Shown: piece after piece, positions 36,046 to 44,860 of the stretch
How positions within the stretch are numbered: position 1 is the stretch's first letter
How the letters are laid out: each line of letters opens with the position of its first letter
Source of the DNA: Paraburkholderia tagetis
GTDB lineage: Bacteria > Pseudomonadota > Gammaproteobacteria > Burkholderiales > Burkholderiaceae
Direction: 5' to 3'
Length of the DNA: 64,000 nt
Assembly (NCBI RefSeq): GCF_022213065.1
Contig: NZ_JAKLJA010000017.1
Location: forward strand, 1 to 64,000
Notes under the pieces: model-generated
Databases searched by the model: none
What the model was told of the DNA's origin: nothing
Seen by the model: the letters and a program-made list of their open reading frames with translations, nothing else
Translations under genes and position numbers: made by a program

Positions 36046-37632
36046 TTACGTCATCCGGCCCTTCGCCAGCGGCGGATTCGCCGCGAAGTAGCGCGTGATG
36101 CCCTTGAGGATGGCGTTCGCCATCTTGTCGCGATAGGCGTTGTCGTTGAGCTTCTGTTCTTCCTCGGGGTTGCTGATGAAGGCCGTCTCCACGAGGATCG
36201 ACGGAATGTCGGGCGCCTTGAGCACCGCGAAGCCCGCCTGCTCGACCGAGCCCTTGTGCAGCTTGTTGATCCCGCCGACCTCGTTGAGCACGAAGCCGCC
36301 GTAGCGCAGCGAGTCGCGGATCTGCGCCGTGGTCGACATGTCGAAGAGCGCCCGGTTCACCGAGGCGTCCGCCGTCTTCACGTTGATCCCGCCGATCTGG
36401 TCGGACGAGTTCTCCTTGGTCGCCATCCAGCGCGCGGCAGCGCTCGACGCGCCGTGCTCGGAGAGCGCGAACACCGACGAGCCGCGCGCTTCCGGCGTGG
36501 TGAACGCGTCGGCGTGGATCGACACGAAGAGGTCGGCGCCCACGCGGCGCGCCTTCTGCACGCGCACGTTCAGCGGCACGAAGAAGTCGGCGTCGCGCGT
36601 CATCATCGCGCGCATGTTGGGCTGCGCGTCGATCTTCATGCGCAGTTTCTTCGCGATGTCGAGCGCGATGTGCTTTTCGTACGTGCCTGCGCTGCCGATC
36701 GCACCGGGGTCCTCGCCGCCGTGGCCGGGATCGATCGCCACCGTCAAGAGCCGCGTGGTGCCGCCCTTGCTGGACTTCGGCGTGGTGAAGCCGTAGTTGT
36801 CGTCCTGGCCGCCGCTGTTGTCGCTGCCGCTGCCGTTGTCCTGTGCGATGACAGGCGGCTTCGGCGCGGGCTTCGGGCGCGGGAGGACCGCTGCGGGCGG
36901 CACGGGCGGCGTCGGGCGCGGTGAGGACGGCGTGGAGGGCGTGGACGGCGCGGTGGAGCCCACGTCGTTCTGCGCATAGCGCTCGAAGAAGGCGTCGCTG
37001 TTGTCGTGCGCGGGCGGGTTGTTGGGGCCCGCGAGTGTGGAGGGCGGAGCGGGCGGCGTGCTGTCGCGCATCGCTTCGCGCGCGTCGAGTTGCTGCTGTT
37101 TGCGCTCGGTCTGCGCGAGCAGGTCCATGAGCGGATCGGGCGCGACCGCCGGATACAGGTCGAACACGAGCCGGTACTTGTACGAGCCCACGGGCTGCAG
37201 GTTGAAGACCTGCGGCTTCACCGCCCCCTTGAGGTCGAACACCATGCGCACCACGTTCGGCTGATACTGGCCCACGCGCACGGCCTGGATCTGCGGATCG
37301 TTCGGCGTGATCTTGGAGACGAGATTCTTGAGCGCGTCGTCGAGATCGAGGCCGTTCAGGTCGACGACGAGCCGGTCGGGACCCTGCAACAGTTGCTGCG
37401 TGTTCTGCAGCGGTTGATCCGATTCGATCGTGACGCGCGTGTAATCGCGCGCGGGCCACACGCGCACGCCGATCACCGAGGTTGCCCACGCGAGGCGCGG
37501 TGCCGTGACCGTGAGGCCGAGCACCAGCGTGGACGCGCCCGCTTTCAGAATCTGCCGGCGCCGCCAGTTGTGCGTGGCGGTGGCCGCGGATTCGATCGAG
37601 CGGAACGGTTTGATTAACATCTTTCTAGACAT
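36046..37632 (-). CDS. amiC: N-acetylmuramoyl-L-alanine amidase
   Basis: Periplasmic zinc amidase that splits septal peptidoglycan for daughter-cell separation. Tat-type signal (NWRRRQILKAGASTLVLGL), an AMIN domain (about 50-165), a Pro/Ser/Asp linker with a Gly/Asn/Ser stretch, then amidase_3 (about 295-520) with VAIDPGHGGEDPGA, ERARRVGADLFVSIHADAF-like block and VETAFISNPEEE. 528 aa. Start at 37632 has AGGAAAGG just upstream and overlaps the tsaE stop by 19 bp. Confidence 0.96.
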   Translation of the reverse strand: MSRKMLIKPFRSIESAATATHNWRRRQILKAGASTLVLGLTVTAPRLAWATSVIGVRVWPARDYTRVTIESDQPLQNTQQLLQGPDRLVVDLNGLDLDDALKNLVSKITPNDPQIQAVRVGQYQPNVVRMVFDLKGAVKPQVFNLQPVGSYKYRLVFDLYPAVAPDPLMDLLAQTERKQQQLDAREAMRDSTPPAPPSTLAGPNNPPAHDNSDAFFERYAQNDVGSTAPSTPSTPSSPRPTPPVPPAAVLPRPKPAPKPPVIAQDNGSGSDNSGGQDDNYGFTTPKSSKGGTTRLLTVAIDPGHGGEDPGAIGSAGTYEKHIALDIAKKLRMKIDAQPNMRAMMTRDADFFVPLNVRVQKARRVGADLFVSIHADAFTTPEARGSSVFALSEHGASSAAARWMATKENSSDQIGGINVKTADASVNRALFDMSTTAQIRDSLRYGGFVLNEVGGINKLHKGSVEQAGFAVLKAPDIPSILVETAFISNPEEEQKLNDNAYRDKMANAILKGITRYFAANPPLAKGRMT

Positions 37633-38189
37633 GCCTTTCCTGATGCGCTGTATGCGTACGCGGTGAGCACGCGGCCTTCACCATACCGGCCGGGTTCGAG
37701 CTGGAACACGAGGTCGGGTATGCCGAGCAGGCCGCCCGCGCGTTGCGGCCATTCGACGAGACACACCGCCCCTTGCGCGAAATATTCGCGAAAGCCGGCG
37801 TCGGCCCATTCGGCCGGGTCGCTGAAACGATACAGATCGAAGTGATAAAGCTGGAGTTCCCCGCTCGTCGTGATCACCGTATAGGGTTCGACGAGTGTGT
37901 ACGTCGGGCTGCGCACGCGTCCGCCATGACCGAGCGCACGCAACGCCGCGCGCACGAGCGAGGTTTTGCCGGCGCCCAGGTCGCCAAAGAGCTGCACGTG
38001 CAGGCCGTTGAACTGCACGGCGCTCTGGCTGGGTTCTTGCGCGCGCAGGCCCTCGAGCGCGTGCGCAAAGCGCGCGCCGAATGCATCGGTGGCAGCCTCG
38101 TCCGCGAGCTCGAAGCGGCGTTCGAGCAGAATGGGGGCGGCAGGCAGACTCGCGTGGTCGTGTCCGGGCATGTCAGGTGTTCCGGGCAT
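37614..38189 (-). CDS. tsaE: tRNA threonylcarbamoyladenosine biosynthesis ATPase TsaE
   Basis: ATPase partner of the TsaD-TsaB complex making t6A37. P-loop GDLGAGKTSLVRAALRALG, SPTYTLVEPY switch, HFDLYRFSDPAEWADAGF and CLVEWPQRAG are all present. 191 aa with a ~20-residue longer N-terminus than usual; an internal ATG at 38171 is possible. Operon with amiC; head-to-head with queG only 17 bp away. Confidence 0.95.
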   Translation of the reverse strand: MPGTPDMPGHDHASLPAAPILLERRFELADEAATDAFGARFAHALEGLRAQEPSQSAVQFNGLHVQLFGDLGAGKTSLVRAALRALGHGGRVRSPTYTLVEPYTVITTSGELQLYHFDLYRFSDPAEWADAGFREYFAQGAVCLVEWPQRAGGLLGIPDLVFQLEPGRYGEGRVLTAYAYSASGKACLERC

Positions 38190-38206
38190 TCTCGTAAAAT
38201 AGCGTA

Positions 38207-39661
38207 ATGAAACCCTCGCATTCCCCTTCGAACCCGATGCACCACGATACGCACGAAGTGCACGATTCGGTCGATGCGCGCGTGCCGGTCGAGACGTCGG
38301 CGAATGAGCCCGCGCAGACGATTGCGTCGGGCGTTGCTACGTCGGGCGTCGGTACGTCAGCGCCGCAGAAGGAAGCCGCGCCGCTCGATGAAGCGGCGCT
38401 GGCCGCGCTCGCGATGCGCATCCGCGCATGGGGGCGCGAGCTGGGGTTCGGTGCGATCGGCATCAGCGACACCGATCTTGCTCATGCCGAGGCGGGCCTT
38501 GCTGCGTGGCTCGAAGCAGGCTGCCATGGCGAGATGGATTATATGGCCAAACATGGGATGAAACGCGCGCGGCCCGCAGAGCTTGTGGCCGGTACGCGAC
38601 GCGTCATCACCGCGCGCATGGCTTATCTACCCGCCGCGACGCTTGCAGGTTCGGCGCCTTCGAATGCATCGGGAAAGAACGCCGAAAGTGCTTCGCAAGC
38701 AGACGCCGCCGACCCGGCGACCCCCGATGCGCACGGCGCGGCTGGACACGAGAACTGGCGCGAGCGCGAGCGCGCGCGTCTGGACGACCCGTATGCGGCC
38801 GTGGTGTCGATCTACGCACGCGGCCGCGATTATCACAAGGTCATGCGCGCGCGGTTGCAGCAGCTGGCGGAACGCATCGAGGCTGAAATCGGCGCTTTTG
38901 GCTTTCGCGTCTTCACCGACTCCGCGCCGGTGCTCGAAGTCGAGCTCGCGCAGAAGGCCGGCATCGGCTGGCGCGGCAAGCACACCTTGCTTTTGCAGCG
39001 CGATGCGGGCTCGCTGTTCTTTCTCGGCGAAATTTACGTGGATGTGCCGTTGCCCACCGATGCGGAGGATGCGCAACGCGCGCAACACCCCCACGATCGC
39101 GCCTCGCACGCGCCCGAGCAGCCCGGCGCGCATTGCGGCAGTTGCACGCGTTGCATCGGCGCGTGCCCCACGGGGGCGATCGTCGGGCCGTATCGCGTCG
39201 ATGCGCGGCGCTGCATTTCGTATCTGACGATCGAATTGAAGGGCAGCATTCCCCTGGAATTGCGCGAGCTGATCGGCAATCGTGTCTATGGCTGCGACGA
39301 CTGCCAGCTCGTGTGTCCGTGGAACAAGTTCGCGCAGGCCGCGCCGGTCGCGGATTTCGATGTGCGTCACGGGCTCGACCGTGCGAGTCTCGTCGAGCTT
39401 TTCGGCTGGAGCGCCGCGCAGTTCGACGAACGCATGCAGGGCAGCGCGATCCGGCGCATCGGCTATGAGTCCTGGCTGCGCAATATTGCCGTGGCGATGG
39501 GCAATGCGCTGCGCGCGACGCGCGCGCACGCGCATGCCGAAGGCGCGCCGCGTGACGGGCAGGAAGGGCGCGCGGCTATCGTCGCGGCGTTGCATGCGCG
39601 CGAGCACGACGCGTCGGCGCTCGTGCGCGAGCATGTGCAATGGGCGCTCGAAGCGGCTTAG
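38207..39661 (+). CDS. queG: epoxyqueuosine reductase
   Basis: Cobalamin and iron-sulfur enzyme for the last step of queuosine synthesis in tRNA. Two [4Fe-4S] clusters: CGSCTRCIGACPTGAI and GCDDCQLVCPWNKFAQ; LGFGAIGISDTDLAHAE and GWRGKHTLLLQRDAGSLFFLGEI (split) are the family blocks. 484 aa, longer than the ~380 usual because of an N-terminal ~60-residue extension and an Ala/Asp-rich insert near residues 145-185. A TAAAAT hexamer lies 7 bp before the ATG, so the message may be nearly leaderless. Confidence 0.95.
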   Translation: MKPSHSPSNPMHHDTHEVHDSVDARVPVETSANEPAQTIASGVATSGVGTSAPQKEAAPLDEAALAALAMRIRAWGRELGFGAIGISDTDLAHAEAGLAAWLEAGCHGEMDYMAKHGMKRARPAELVAGTRRVITARMAYLPAATLAGSAPSNASGKNAESASQADAADPATPDAHGAAGHENWRERERARLDDPYAAVVSIYARGRDYHKVMRARLQQLAERIEAEIGAFGFRVFTDSAPVLEVELAQKAGIGWRGKHTLLLQRDAGSLFFLGEIYVDVPLPTDAEDAQRAQHPHDRASHAPEQPGAHCGSCTRCIGACPTGAIVGPYRVDARRCISYLTIELKGSIPLELRELIGNRVYGCDDCQLVCPWNKFAQAAPVADFDVRHGLDRASLVELFGWSAAQFDERMQGSAIRRIGYESWLRNIAVAMGNALRATRAHAHAEGAPRDGQEGRAAIVAALHAREHDASALVREHVQWALEAA

Positions 39662-39738
39662 ACTGGCGTGTGCATTCAGCTTTGCATGGGACCGCGCCCA
39701 GCGTTAAGGCGCCAGCGAGTTCCACAGGAGATGACACC

Positions 39739-40212
39739 ATGTTCAATGCAGTAATCGAAGCACCGTTCGGCAAGGTCGGCATTCGCACCGGCGATGGCGC
39801 CGTGCGCGAGATCGTCTATCTGCCCGACTCCACGCGAGCGGTCGCCCCCGATTGTCCGCTCGCCGAGCGCGCGGTCGCGCAGATCACGCGCTATTTCGCG
39901 AGCGCGCAAGTGGACTTCGACTTGCCGCTCGCGCCGCGCGGCACGCCGTTTCAGCGCCGCGTATGGGACGGCATTTGCGCGATCGGGGCGGGCGAGGTGC
40001 TCACCTATGGCACGCTCGCGAAGCGCATCGGCAGCATTAGCGCGCGTGCGGTGGGGCAGGCTTGCGGCTCGAACCCGTTTCCGATCGTGATTCCGTGCCA
40101 CCGCGTGGTGTCGGCGAGCGGCATAGGCGGCTTTGCGCATCATGGCGGCGAAGGCTTCTTTCGCGACGTCAAGCGCTGGCTGCTTGCTCACGAAGGCGTA
40201 GCGATCCGATGA
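39739..40212 (+). CDS. ogt: methylated-DNA-[protein]-cysteine S-methyltransferase
   Basis: Suicide repair protein for O6-methylguanine. Active site PIVIPCHRVVSASGIGGF; the winged-helix part FQRRVWDGICAIGAGEVLTY is intact, with RAVGQACGSNP. 157 aa, no Ada regulatory domain. AGGAG lies 9 nt before the ATG. Its stop overlaps the xerD start as ATGA. Confidence 0.95.
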   Translation: MFNAVIEAPFGKVGIRTGDGAVREIVYLPDSTRAVAPDCPLAERAVAQITRYFASAQVDFDLPLAPRGTPFQRRVWDGICAIGAGEVLTYGTLAKRIGSISARAVGQACGSNPFPIVIPCHRVVSASGIGGFAHHGGEGFFRDVKRWLLAHEGVAIR

Positions 40213-41357
40213 CCGCTCCGCGCGCCCGCGCCGGCACGCAAGCATTGGCGCAAGACAGCAGCGAAAGGGAAGACGTGGACGATCGGAACGATAACGAAGC
40301 GGATAACGCCGTGGATAGCGACGTGGAATGCGGCATCGACGAAGGCGACCAGGACGACGAGATCAACGACACCGGCGAGATCGTCGAGATCGACGCGATG
40401 ACATACACGCCGGACGAAGCCGATACAACCGAAACAAGCGCGCTCGCACCCGCCGCCGCGCAAGCGCTTTCCGCGAGCCTGCTTGCCATCGACACTTTCT
40501 GCGACGCCATGTGGCTCGAGCACGGTCTCTCGCGCAACACGCTCGACGCTTACCGGCGCGATCTGCGTCTGTTCGCCGAGTGGCTCGCGCACGCGCGCTC
40601 GCATGGCCTCGACACGGTGTGCGAAGACGACCTGCTCGCCTACAGCGCACGCCGCAAGGACGACAAATCGACCTCGGCGAACCGGCGTCTCTCGGTATTC
40701 CGGCGCTATTACGGCTGGGCGCTGCGCGAGCGACGCGTGAGCGCGGACCCGACGGTGCGCGTGCGCTCGGCGAAACAGGCGCCGCGCTTTCCGTCGACGC
40801 TCACCGAGGCGCAGGTCGAAGCGCTCCTGAACGCGCCCGACGTGGCCGCGCCGCTCGGCCTGCGCGACCGCACGATGCTCGAACTGATGTACGCGAGCGG
40901 CCTGCGCGTGACCGAGCTCGTCACGCTCAAGACGGTCGAAGTGGGCCTGAACGAAGGCGTCGTGCGCGTGCTCGGCAAGGGCGCGAAGGAGCGCCTGATT
41001 CCGTTCGGCGAAGAGGCGGCGGCCTGGATCACCCGTTATCTGCGCGAGGCGCGGCCCGAACTGCTCGGCGCGCGCGTGGCCGATGCGCTGTTCGTCACCG
41101 CGCGCGCCGAAGGCATGACGCGCCAGCAGTTCTGGCACATCATCAAGCGGCATGCGTTCAATGCCGGCGTGCACGCGCCGCTTTCGCCGCACACGCTGCG
41201 CCACGCATTCGCCACGCATCTGCTCAATCACGGCGCGGACCTGCGCGTGGTGCAACTGCTGCTCGGGCATAGCGACATCTCCACGACGCAGATCTACACG
41301 CACGTCGCGCGCGAGCGGCTGCGGCTGCTTCACGAGACGCATCATCCGCGCGGGTAG
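40209..41357 (+). CDS. xerD: tyrosine recombinase XerD with acidic N-terminal extension
   Basis: Site-specific recombinase resolving chromosome dimers at dif with XerC. Catalytic residues are in place: R233 (ASGLRVTEL), K257 (GKGAKERLIP), H328 and R331 (SPHTLRHAFATHLL), H354 (LLGHSDISTT) and Y363 (QIYTHV). Normal XerD has about 300 residues; this frame gives 382 aa, with about 80 extra, very Asp/Glu-rich residues. ATG at 40209 is coupled to ogt by ATGA overlap; ATG at 40398 (MTYTPDEAD) is the main alternative. Confidence 0.92.
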   Translation: MTAPRARAGTQALAQDSSEREDVDDRNDNEADNAVDSDVECGIDEGDQDDEINDTGEIVEIDAMTYTPDEADTTETSALAPAAAQALSASLLAIDTFCDAMWLEHGLSRNTLDAYRRDLRLFAEWLAHARSHGLDTVCEDDLLAYSARRKDDKSTSANRRLSVFRRYYGWALRERRVSADPTVRVRSAKQAPRFPSTLTEAQVEALLNAPDVAAPLGLRDRTMLELMYASGLRVTELVTLKTVEVGLNEGVVRVLGKGAKERLIPFGEEAAAWITRYLREARPELLGARVADALFVTARAEGMTRQQFWHIIKRHAFNAGVHAPLSPHTLRHAFATHLLNHGADLRVVQLLLGHSDISTTQIYTHVARERLRLLHETHHPRG

Positions 41358-41411
41358 TGGCGTGGGGTAGGGTGGTGCGAAAGCCCGCCGTTGCACATTA
41401 AAATGCGCGCC

Positions 41412-41918
41412 ATGAGCAAATCGAAACACGTCTCCGAAACGCCCGCCACGCAGATGCTGCGCCGCGCGGGCGTCGCGTTCGGCGAGCATCCCTACGAGTA
41501 CGTCGAGCATGGCGGCACGAGCGAATCCGCGCGCCAGCTCGGCGTGGACGAACATCGCGTTGTCAAGACGCTCGTGATGGAGGACGAGCACGCCAAGCCG
41601 CTGATCGTGCTCATGCACGGCGACTGCAAGGTTTCGACCAAAAACCTCGCGCGGCAGATCGGCGCCAAGCGCGTCGAGCCCTGCAAGCCCGAAGTCGCGA
41701 ACCGCCATTCGGGTTACCTGGTGGGCGGCACGTCGCCGTTCGGCACGAAGAAGGCGATGCCTGTGTACGTCGAATCGACCGTTCTCGAACTCGACCAGAT
41801 CTGGCTCAACGGCGGCAGGCGCGGTTATCTCGTGAGCCTCGCGCCCGCGGTGCTCACGTCGCTGCTCAAGGCGAAGCCCGTGCAGTGCGCGAGCGTTGCG
41901 ACGCCCGGCGTCGAGTGA
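41412..41918 (+). CDS. ybaK: Cys-tRNA(Pro) deacylase (YbaK/EbsC family)
   Basis: Removes cysteine wrongly attached to tRNA-Pro. YbaK fold motifs: PATQMLRRAGVAFGEHPYEY, VVKTLVMEDEHAKPLIVLMH, GDCKVSTKNLARQIGAKRV and HSGYLVGGTSPFGTKKAMPV with the conserved G-G-x-S-P. 168 aa from ATG 41412; ATG 41403 is possible. The last codons form the first unit of a repeat that continues past the stop. Confidence 0.93.
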   Translation: MSKSKHVSETPATQMLRRAGVAFGEHPYEYVEHGGTSESARQLGVDEHRVVKTLVMEDEHAKPLIVLMHGDCKVSTKNLARQIGAKRVEPCKPEVANRHSGYLVGGTSPFGTKKAMPVYVESTVLELDQIWLNGGRRGYLVSLAPAVLTSLLKAKPVQCASVATPGVE

Positions 41919-42002
41919 TGCCCGACGTGGCGTGTGGAGTGATGCCCGGCGTCGAGTGATGCCCGACGCCGAGTGTGGAGTGATGCCCGGCGTGGCGTGA
42001 TG
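41904..42002. repeat. composite 41-bp tandem repeat at the ybaK 3' end
   Basis: Two 41-bp units, each made of a 17-bp block (cccggcgtcgagtgatg) and a 24-bp block (cccgacgtggcg/cccgacgccgag plus tgtggagtgatg), are followed by a third 17-bp block. The first block contains the ybaK stop codon. Confidence 0.85.
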
Positions 42003-42228
42003 TTCGCGCTGTTGCCTGCGCTGTTGCCTGCGTTGGCGCCTGTGCTCGTGTCCGGGTGGGCGCCCGCCGGATGCGCCGATACGGGCGGTACGATCCCCGA
42101 TTTCCCGGATTACCCTGGGATGGCGGCAAGGTCCGCCCGCGCTTCGGTAAAATGAGCGCCTTCGCGCGCATTCTGGTGTATTCCCATCGGACGGCCGCGC
42201 TCCGTTTCTCTTCCTCCGGGTTTCGTGC
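41919..42228. other. intergenic region between ybaK and plsY
   Basis: 310 bp without a convincing gene. The left third is the 41-bp repeat; next is a short double of gcgctgttgcct near 42007-42030. The rest is ordinary GC-rich sequence leading to plsY. No clear promoter or terminator. Confidence 0.6.
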
Positions 42229-42855
42229 ATGTACAACCTGTTTGTCGCCGTTGCTGCCTATCTGATCGGCTCGATTTCGTTCGCCGTGGTCGTGAGTTCC
42301 GTCATGGGCCTCGACGACCCGCGCTCCTACGGCTCCGGCAACCCGGGCGCGACCAACGTGCTGCGCAGCGGCAACAAGAAGGCCGCCATCCTCACGCTGA
42401 TCGGCGACGCGTTCAAGGGCTGGCTGGCGGTCTGGCTCGTGGTGCGCTTCGGGCCGCGTTTCGGCCTTGGCGAGACCGCTGTCGCTCTTGCGGCCATTGC
42501 CGTGTTCCTCGGCCATCTCTATCCGGTGTTCTTCCGCTTCCAGGGCGGCAAGGGCGTGGCGACCGCCGCAGGCGTGCTGCTCGCGGTGAACCCGGTGCTG
42601 GGCGGTGCGGTGCTGCTCACCTGGCTGATCGTCGCGTTCTTCACGCGCTACTCGTCGCTGGCGGCGCTCGCGGCCGCCGTGTTCGCACCGCTCTTCGACG
42701 TCTTCTTCCTGTTCGGCTCGCACGTGATCGCGCTCGCGATTCTCGCGATGAGCGTGCTGCTGTTCTGGCGCCATCGCGCCAATATCTCGAAGCTCGTGAA
42801 CGGCACCGAAAGCCGTATCGGCGACAAGAAAAAGGCTGCCGCGGCGAGCAAGTAA
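42229..42855 (+). CDS. plsY: glycerol-3-phosphate acyltransferase PlsY
   Basis: Inner-membrane enzyme using acyl-phosphate to acylate glycerol-3-phosphate, first step of phospholipid synthesis. Five membrane helices and the three conserved motifs: GSGNPGATNVLRSGNKKAA, GHLYPVFFRFQGGKGVATAA and the later RYSSLAAL block. 208 aa with a basic C-terminus. Confidence 0.96.
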   Translation: MYNLFVAVAAYLIGSISFAVVVSSVMGLDDPRSYGSGNPGATNVLRSGNKKAAILTLIGDAFKGWLAVWLVVRFGPRFGLGETAVALAAIAVFLGHLYPVFFRFQGGKGVATAAGVLLAVNPVLGGAVLLTWLIVAFFTRYSSLAALAAAVFAPLFDVFFLFGSHVIALAILAMSVLLFWRHRANISKLVNGTESRIGDKKKAAAASK

Positions 42856-43060
42856 GCAAGGGCGGGGGGCACGCTTCTTCCGGCGCGCCACACATCGGCT
42901 AGCCCTCGCCTGGCCATAGGCCCGCGCGGCGATCTGCTCGCGCCCCGCCAAATCCGATTCAAGATCATCGCGCCGGACGCCGTAAACGCGTGGGTTAATC
43001 CCTCATTTCCTACGCGTACCGCAGTTCGATTCACTCCATTCCATACGGCGCTTCCCTTCT

Positions 43061-44860
43061 ATGTTCACCACCATTCGTGCGCGTATCGTCGCGCTATGCG
43101 TCGTTATCGTTGTCGTGGCGCTGGCGGCCAACACCGCGCTCGACTATTTCGTTGCCAACTCGCACAACCAGGACTCGATCGACGCCACGCTCACGGCCGT
43201 CGAGGACAGCCACGCCCAGAACATCGACGAATGGGTCGCGGGCCATGCGCGCATGATCGATTCGCTGCAAGACGCTGTGCTGCAGCCCGATCCGGCCCCC
43301 ATGTTCAAGCAGGTCGTGGCGGCGGGCGGCTTCCTCGACGTCTACGCGGGCTATCCCGACAAGAGCGCGAAATTCGCCGACAACGCCGGCATTCCCCCCG
43401 ACTACGATCCGACCGGCCGGCCCTGGTACAAGCAGGCGGTCGCGGCGGGCAAGGGCGTGGTGACCCCGCCGTACATCGACGCCGCCACGGGCAAGCTCGT
43501 GGTGTCGTTCGCCGAGCCCGTGATCCGCGAGGGCGTCCTGAAGGCTGTCGTTTCCGGCGACGTCGTGATGGACGGCGTGATCGCCAACGTGCGCTCGATC
43601 CACCCGACGCCCGCGAGCTTCGGCATGCTGATCGACAGCGCGGGCCAGATCGTCGCGCACAACGACCCGAAGCTCACGCTTCAGCCCGTCACGGGGATCG
43701 CGCCTGATCTCTCGGGCGACAAACTGGCCGCGCTGCTCGCCGCCAAGGCGCCGCTCGATGTCGACGTGGGCGGCGCCACCAAGCTGATGCGCGCGCAGCC
43801 GATCGCGGGCACCGACTGGCGCCTGGTGGTCGCGCTCGACCGCGCCGACGCCACGGCGGGCATGCGCTCGCTCCTCGCGGCTTCGCTTGGCGCGCTGGTG
43901 GTGATCGCGGTGCTGGCGGCGCTGGTGGTCGGCGCGGTTGCCACCGTGTCGTTCCAGCGCCTCTCGCGCGTGCGCGACGCGATGGACGCCATCGGCAAGG
44001 GCGAGGGCGATCTCACGCAGCGCCTGCCCGCGACGGGCAACGACGAAGTCGCGCAGATCGCGCGTTCGTTCAACGCATTCATGGACAAGCTGCGCGACGT
44101 GATGCGCCATATCCGCGACGCGAGCGAGTCGGTGCGCACCGCGAGCGACGAGATTGCCGCGGGCAACGTCGACCTTTCGGGCCGCACCGAATCGGCGGCG
44201 GCAAGCCTCGAAGAAACGGCGGCCTCGATGGAGCAGATCACGGCGACGGTGGCGCAGTCCGCGAACGCGGCGCAGCAGGCGGACGTGACGGCGTCGTCGG
44301 CCTCGACGGTGGCCTCGCGCGGCGGCGCGGTGATCTCGGACGTGGTCGACACGATGGGCGCGATCGAGCACGCCTCGGTGAAGATTGCCGACATCATCGG
44401 CGTGATCGACGGCATCGCGTTTCAAACCAACATTCTCGCGCTGAACGCGGCCGTGGAAGCGGCGCGTGCCGGCGAGCAGGGGCGCGGCTTCGCGGTGGTG
44501 GCGGGCGAGGTGCGCAGCCTCGCGCAGCGCAGCGCGCAGGCGGCGCGCGAGATCAAGGCGCTGATCGAATCGACGGTGGCGAGCGTGAGCTCGGGCTCGC
44601 AGCTCGTGCGCCGCGCCGGCGAAACGATGGACGAGATCGTGGCGAACGTGTCGAACGTGACCACCATCATTTCCGAGGTGACCCACGCGGCGGACGAGCA
44701 GACGCGCGGCATCCAGGAGGTGAACCGCGCGGTGAGCCAGCTCGACGAGATGGTCCAGCAGAACGCAGCGCTCGTCGAGCAGTCGACGGCGGCGGCCGCC
44801 GCACTGCGCGGCCAGGCGGCGAACCTCGCGCAAACGGTGGGGCAGTTCAAGCTCGATTGA
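43061..44860 (+). CDS. methyl-accepting chemotaxis protein with Cache sensor
   Basis: 599 aa. Helix 1 (about 8-28), periplasmic double-Cache domain (about 35-275; YDPTGRPWYKQAVAAGKGVV and PYIDAATGKLVVSFAEPVI), helix 2 (about 270-295), HAMP (295-350), then the signalling domain with the hairpin tip IIGVIDGIAFQTNILALNAA and VEAARAGEQGRGFAVVAGEV. Cache domains of this type usually bind amino acids or small organic acids. No C-terminal CheR-tethering pentapeptide. Followed by a terminator. Confidence 0.94.
   Translation: MFTTIRARIVALCVVIVVVALAANTALDYFVANSHNQDSIDATLTAVEDSHAQNIDEWVAGHARMIDSLQDAVLQPDPAPMFKQVVAAGGFLDVYAGYPDKSAKFADNAGIPPDYDPTGRPWYKQAVAAGKGVVTPPYIDAATGKLVVSFAEPVIREGVLKAVVSGDVVMDGVIANVRSIHPTPASFGMLIDSAGQIVAHNDPKLTLQPVTGIAPDLSGDKLAALLAAKAPLDVDVGGATKLMRAQPIAGTDWRLVVALDRADATAGMRSLLAASLGALVVIAVLAALVVGAVATVSFQRLSRVRDAMDAIGKGEGDLTQRLPATGNDEVAQIARSFNAFMDKLRDVMRHIRDASESVRTASDEIAAGNVDLSGRTESAAASLEETAASMEQITATVAQSANAAQQADVTASSASTVASRGGAVISDVVDTMGAIEHASVKIADIIGVIDGIAFQTNILALNAAVEAARAGEQGRGFAVVAGEVRSLAQRSAQAAREIKALIESTVASVSSGSQLVRRAGETMDEIVANVSNVTTIISEVTHAADEQTRGIQEVNRAVSQLDEMVQQNAALVEQSTAAAAALRGQAANLAQTVGQFKLD

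Noticed and set aside
40188..42236. 682-codon open frame on the minus strand
   Set aside because: It is antisense to xerD, ybaK and part of ogt; product is His/Arg/Ala-rich with no family features. A GC-rich codon shadow.
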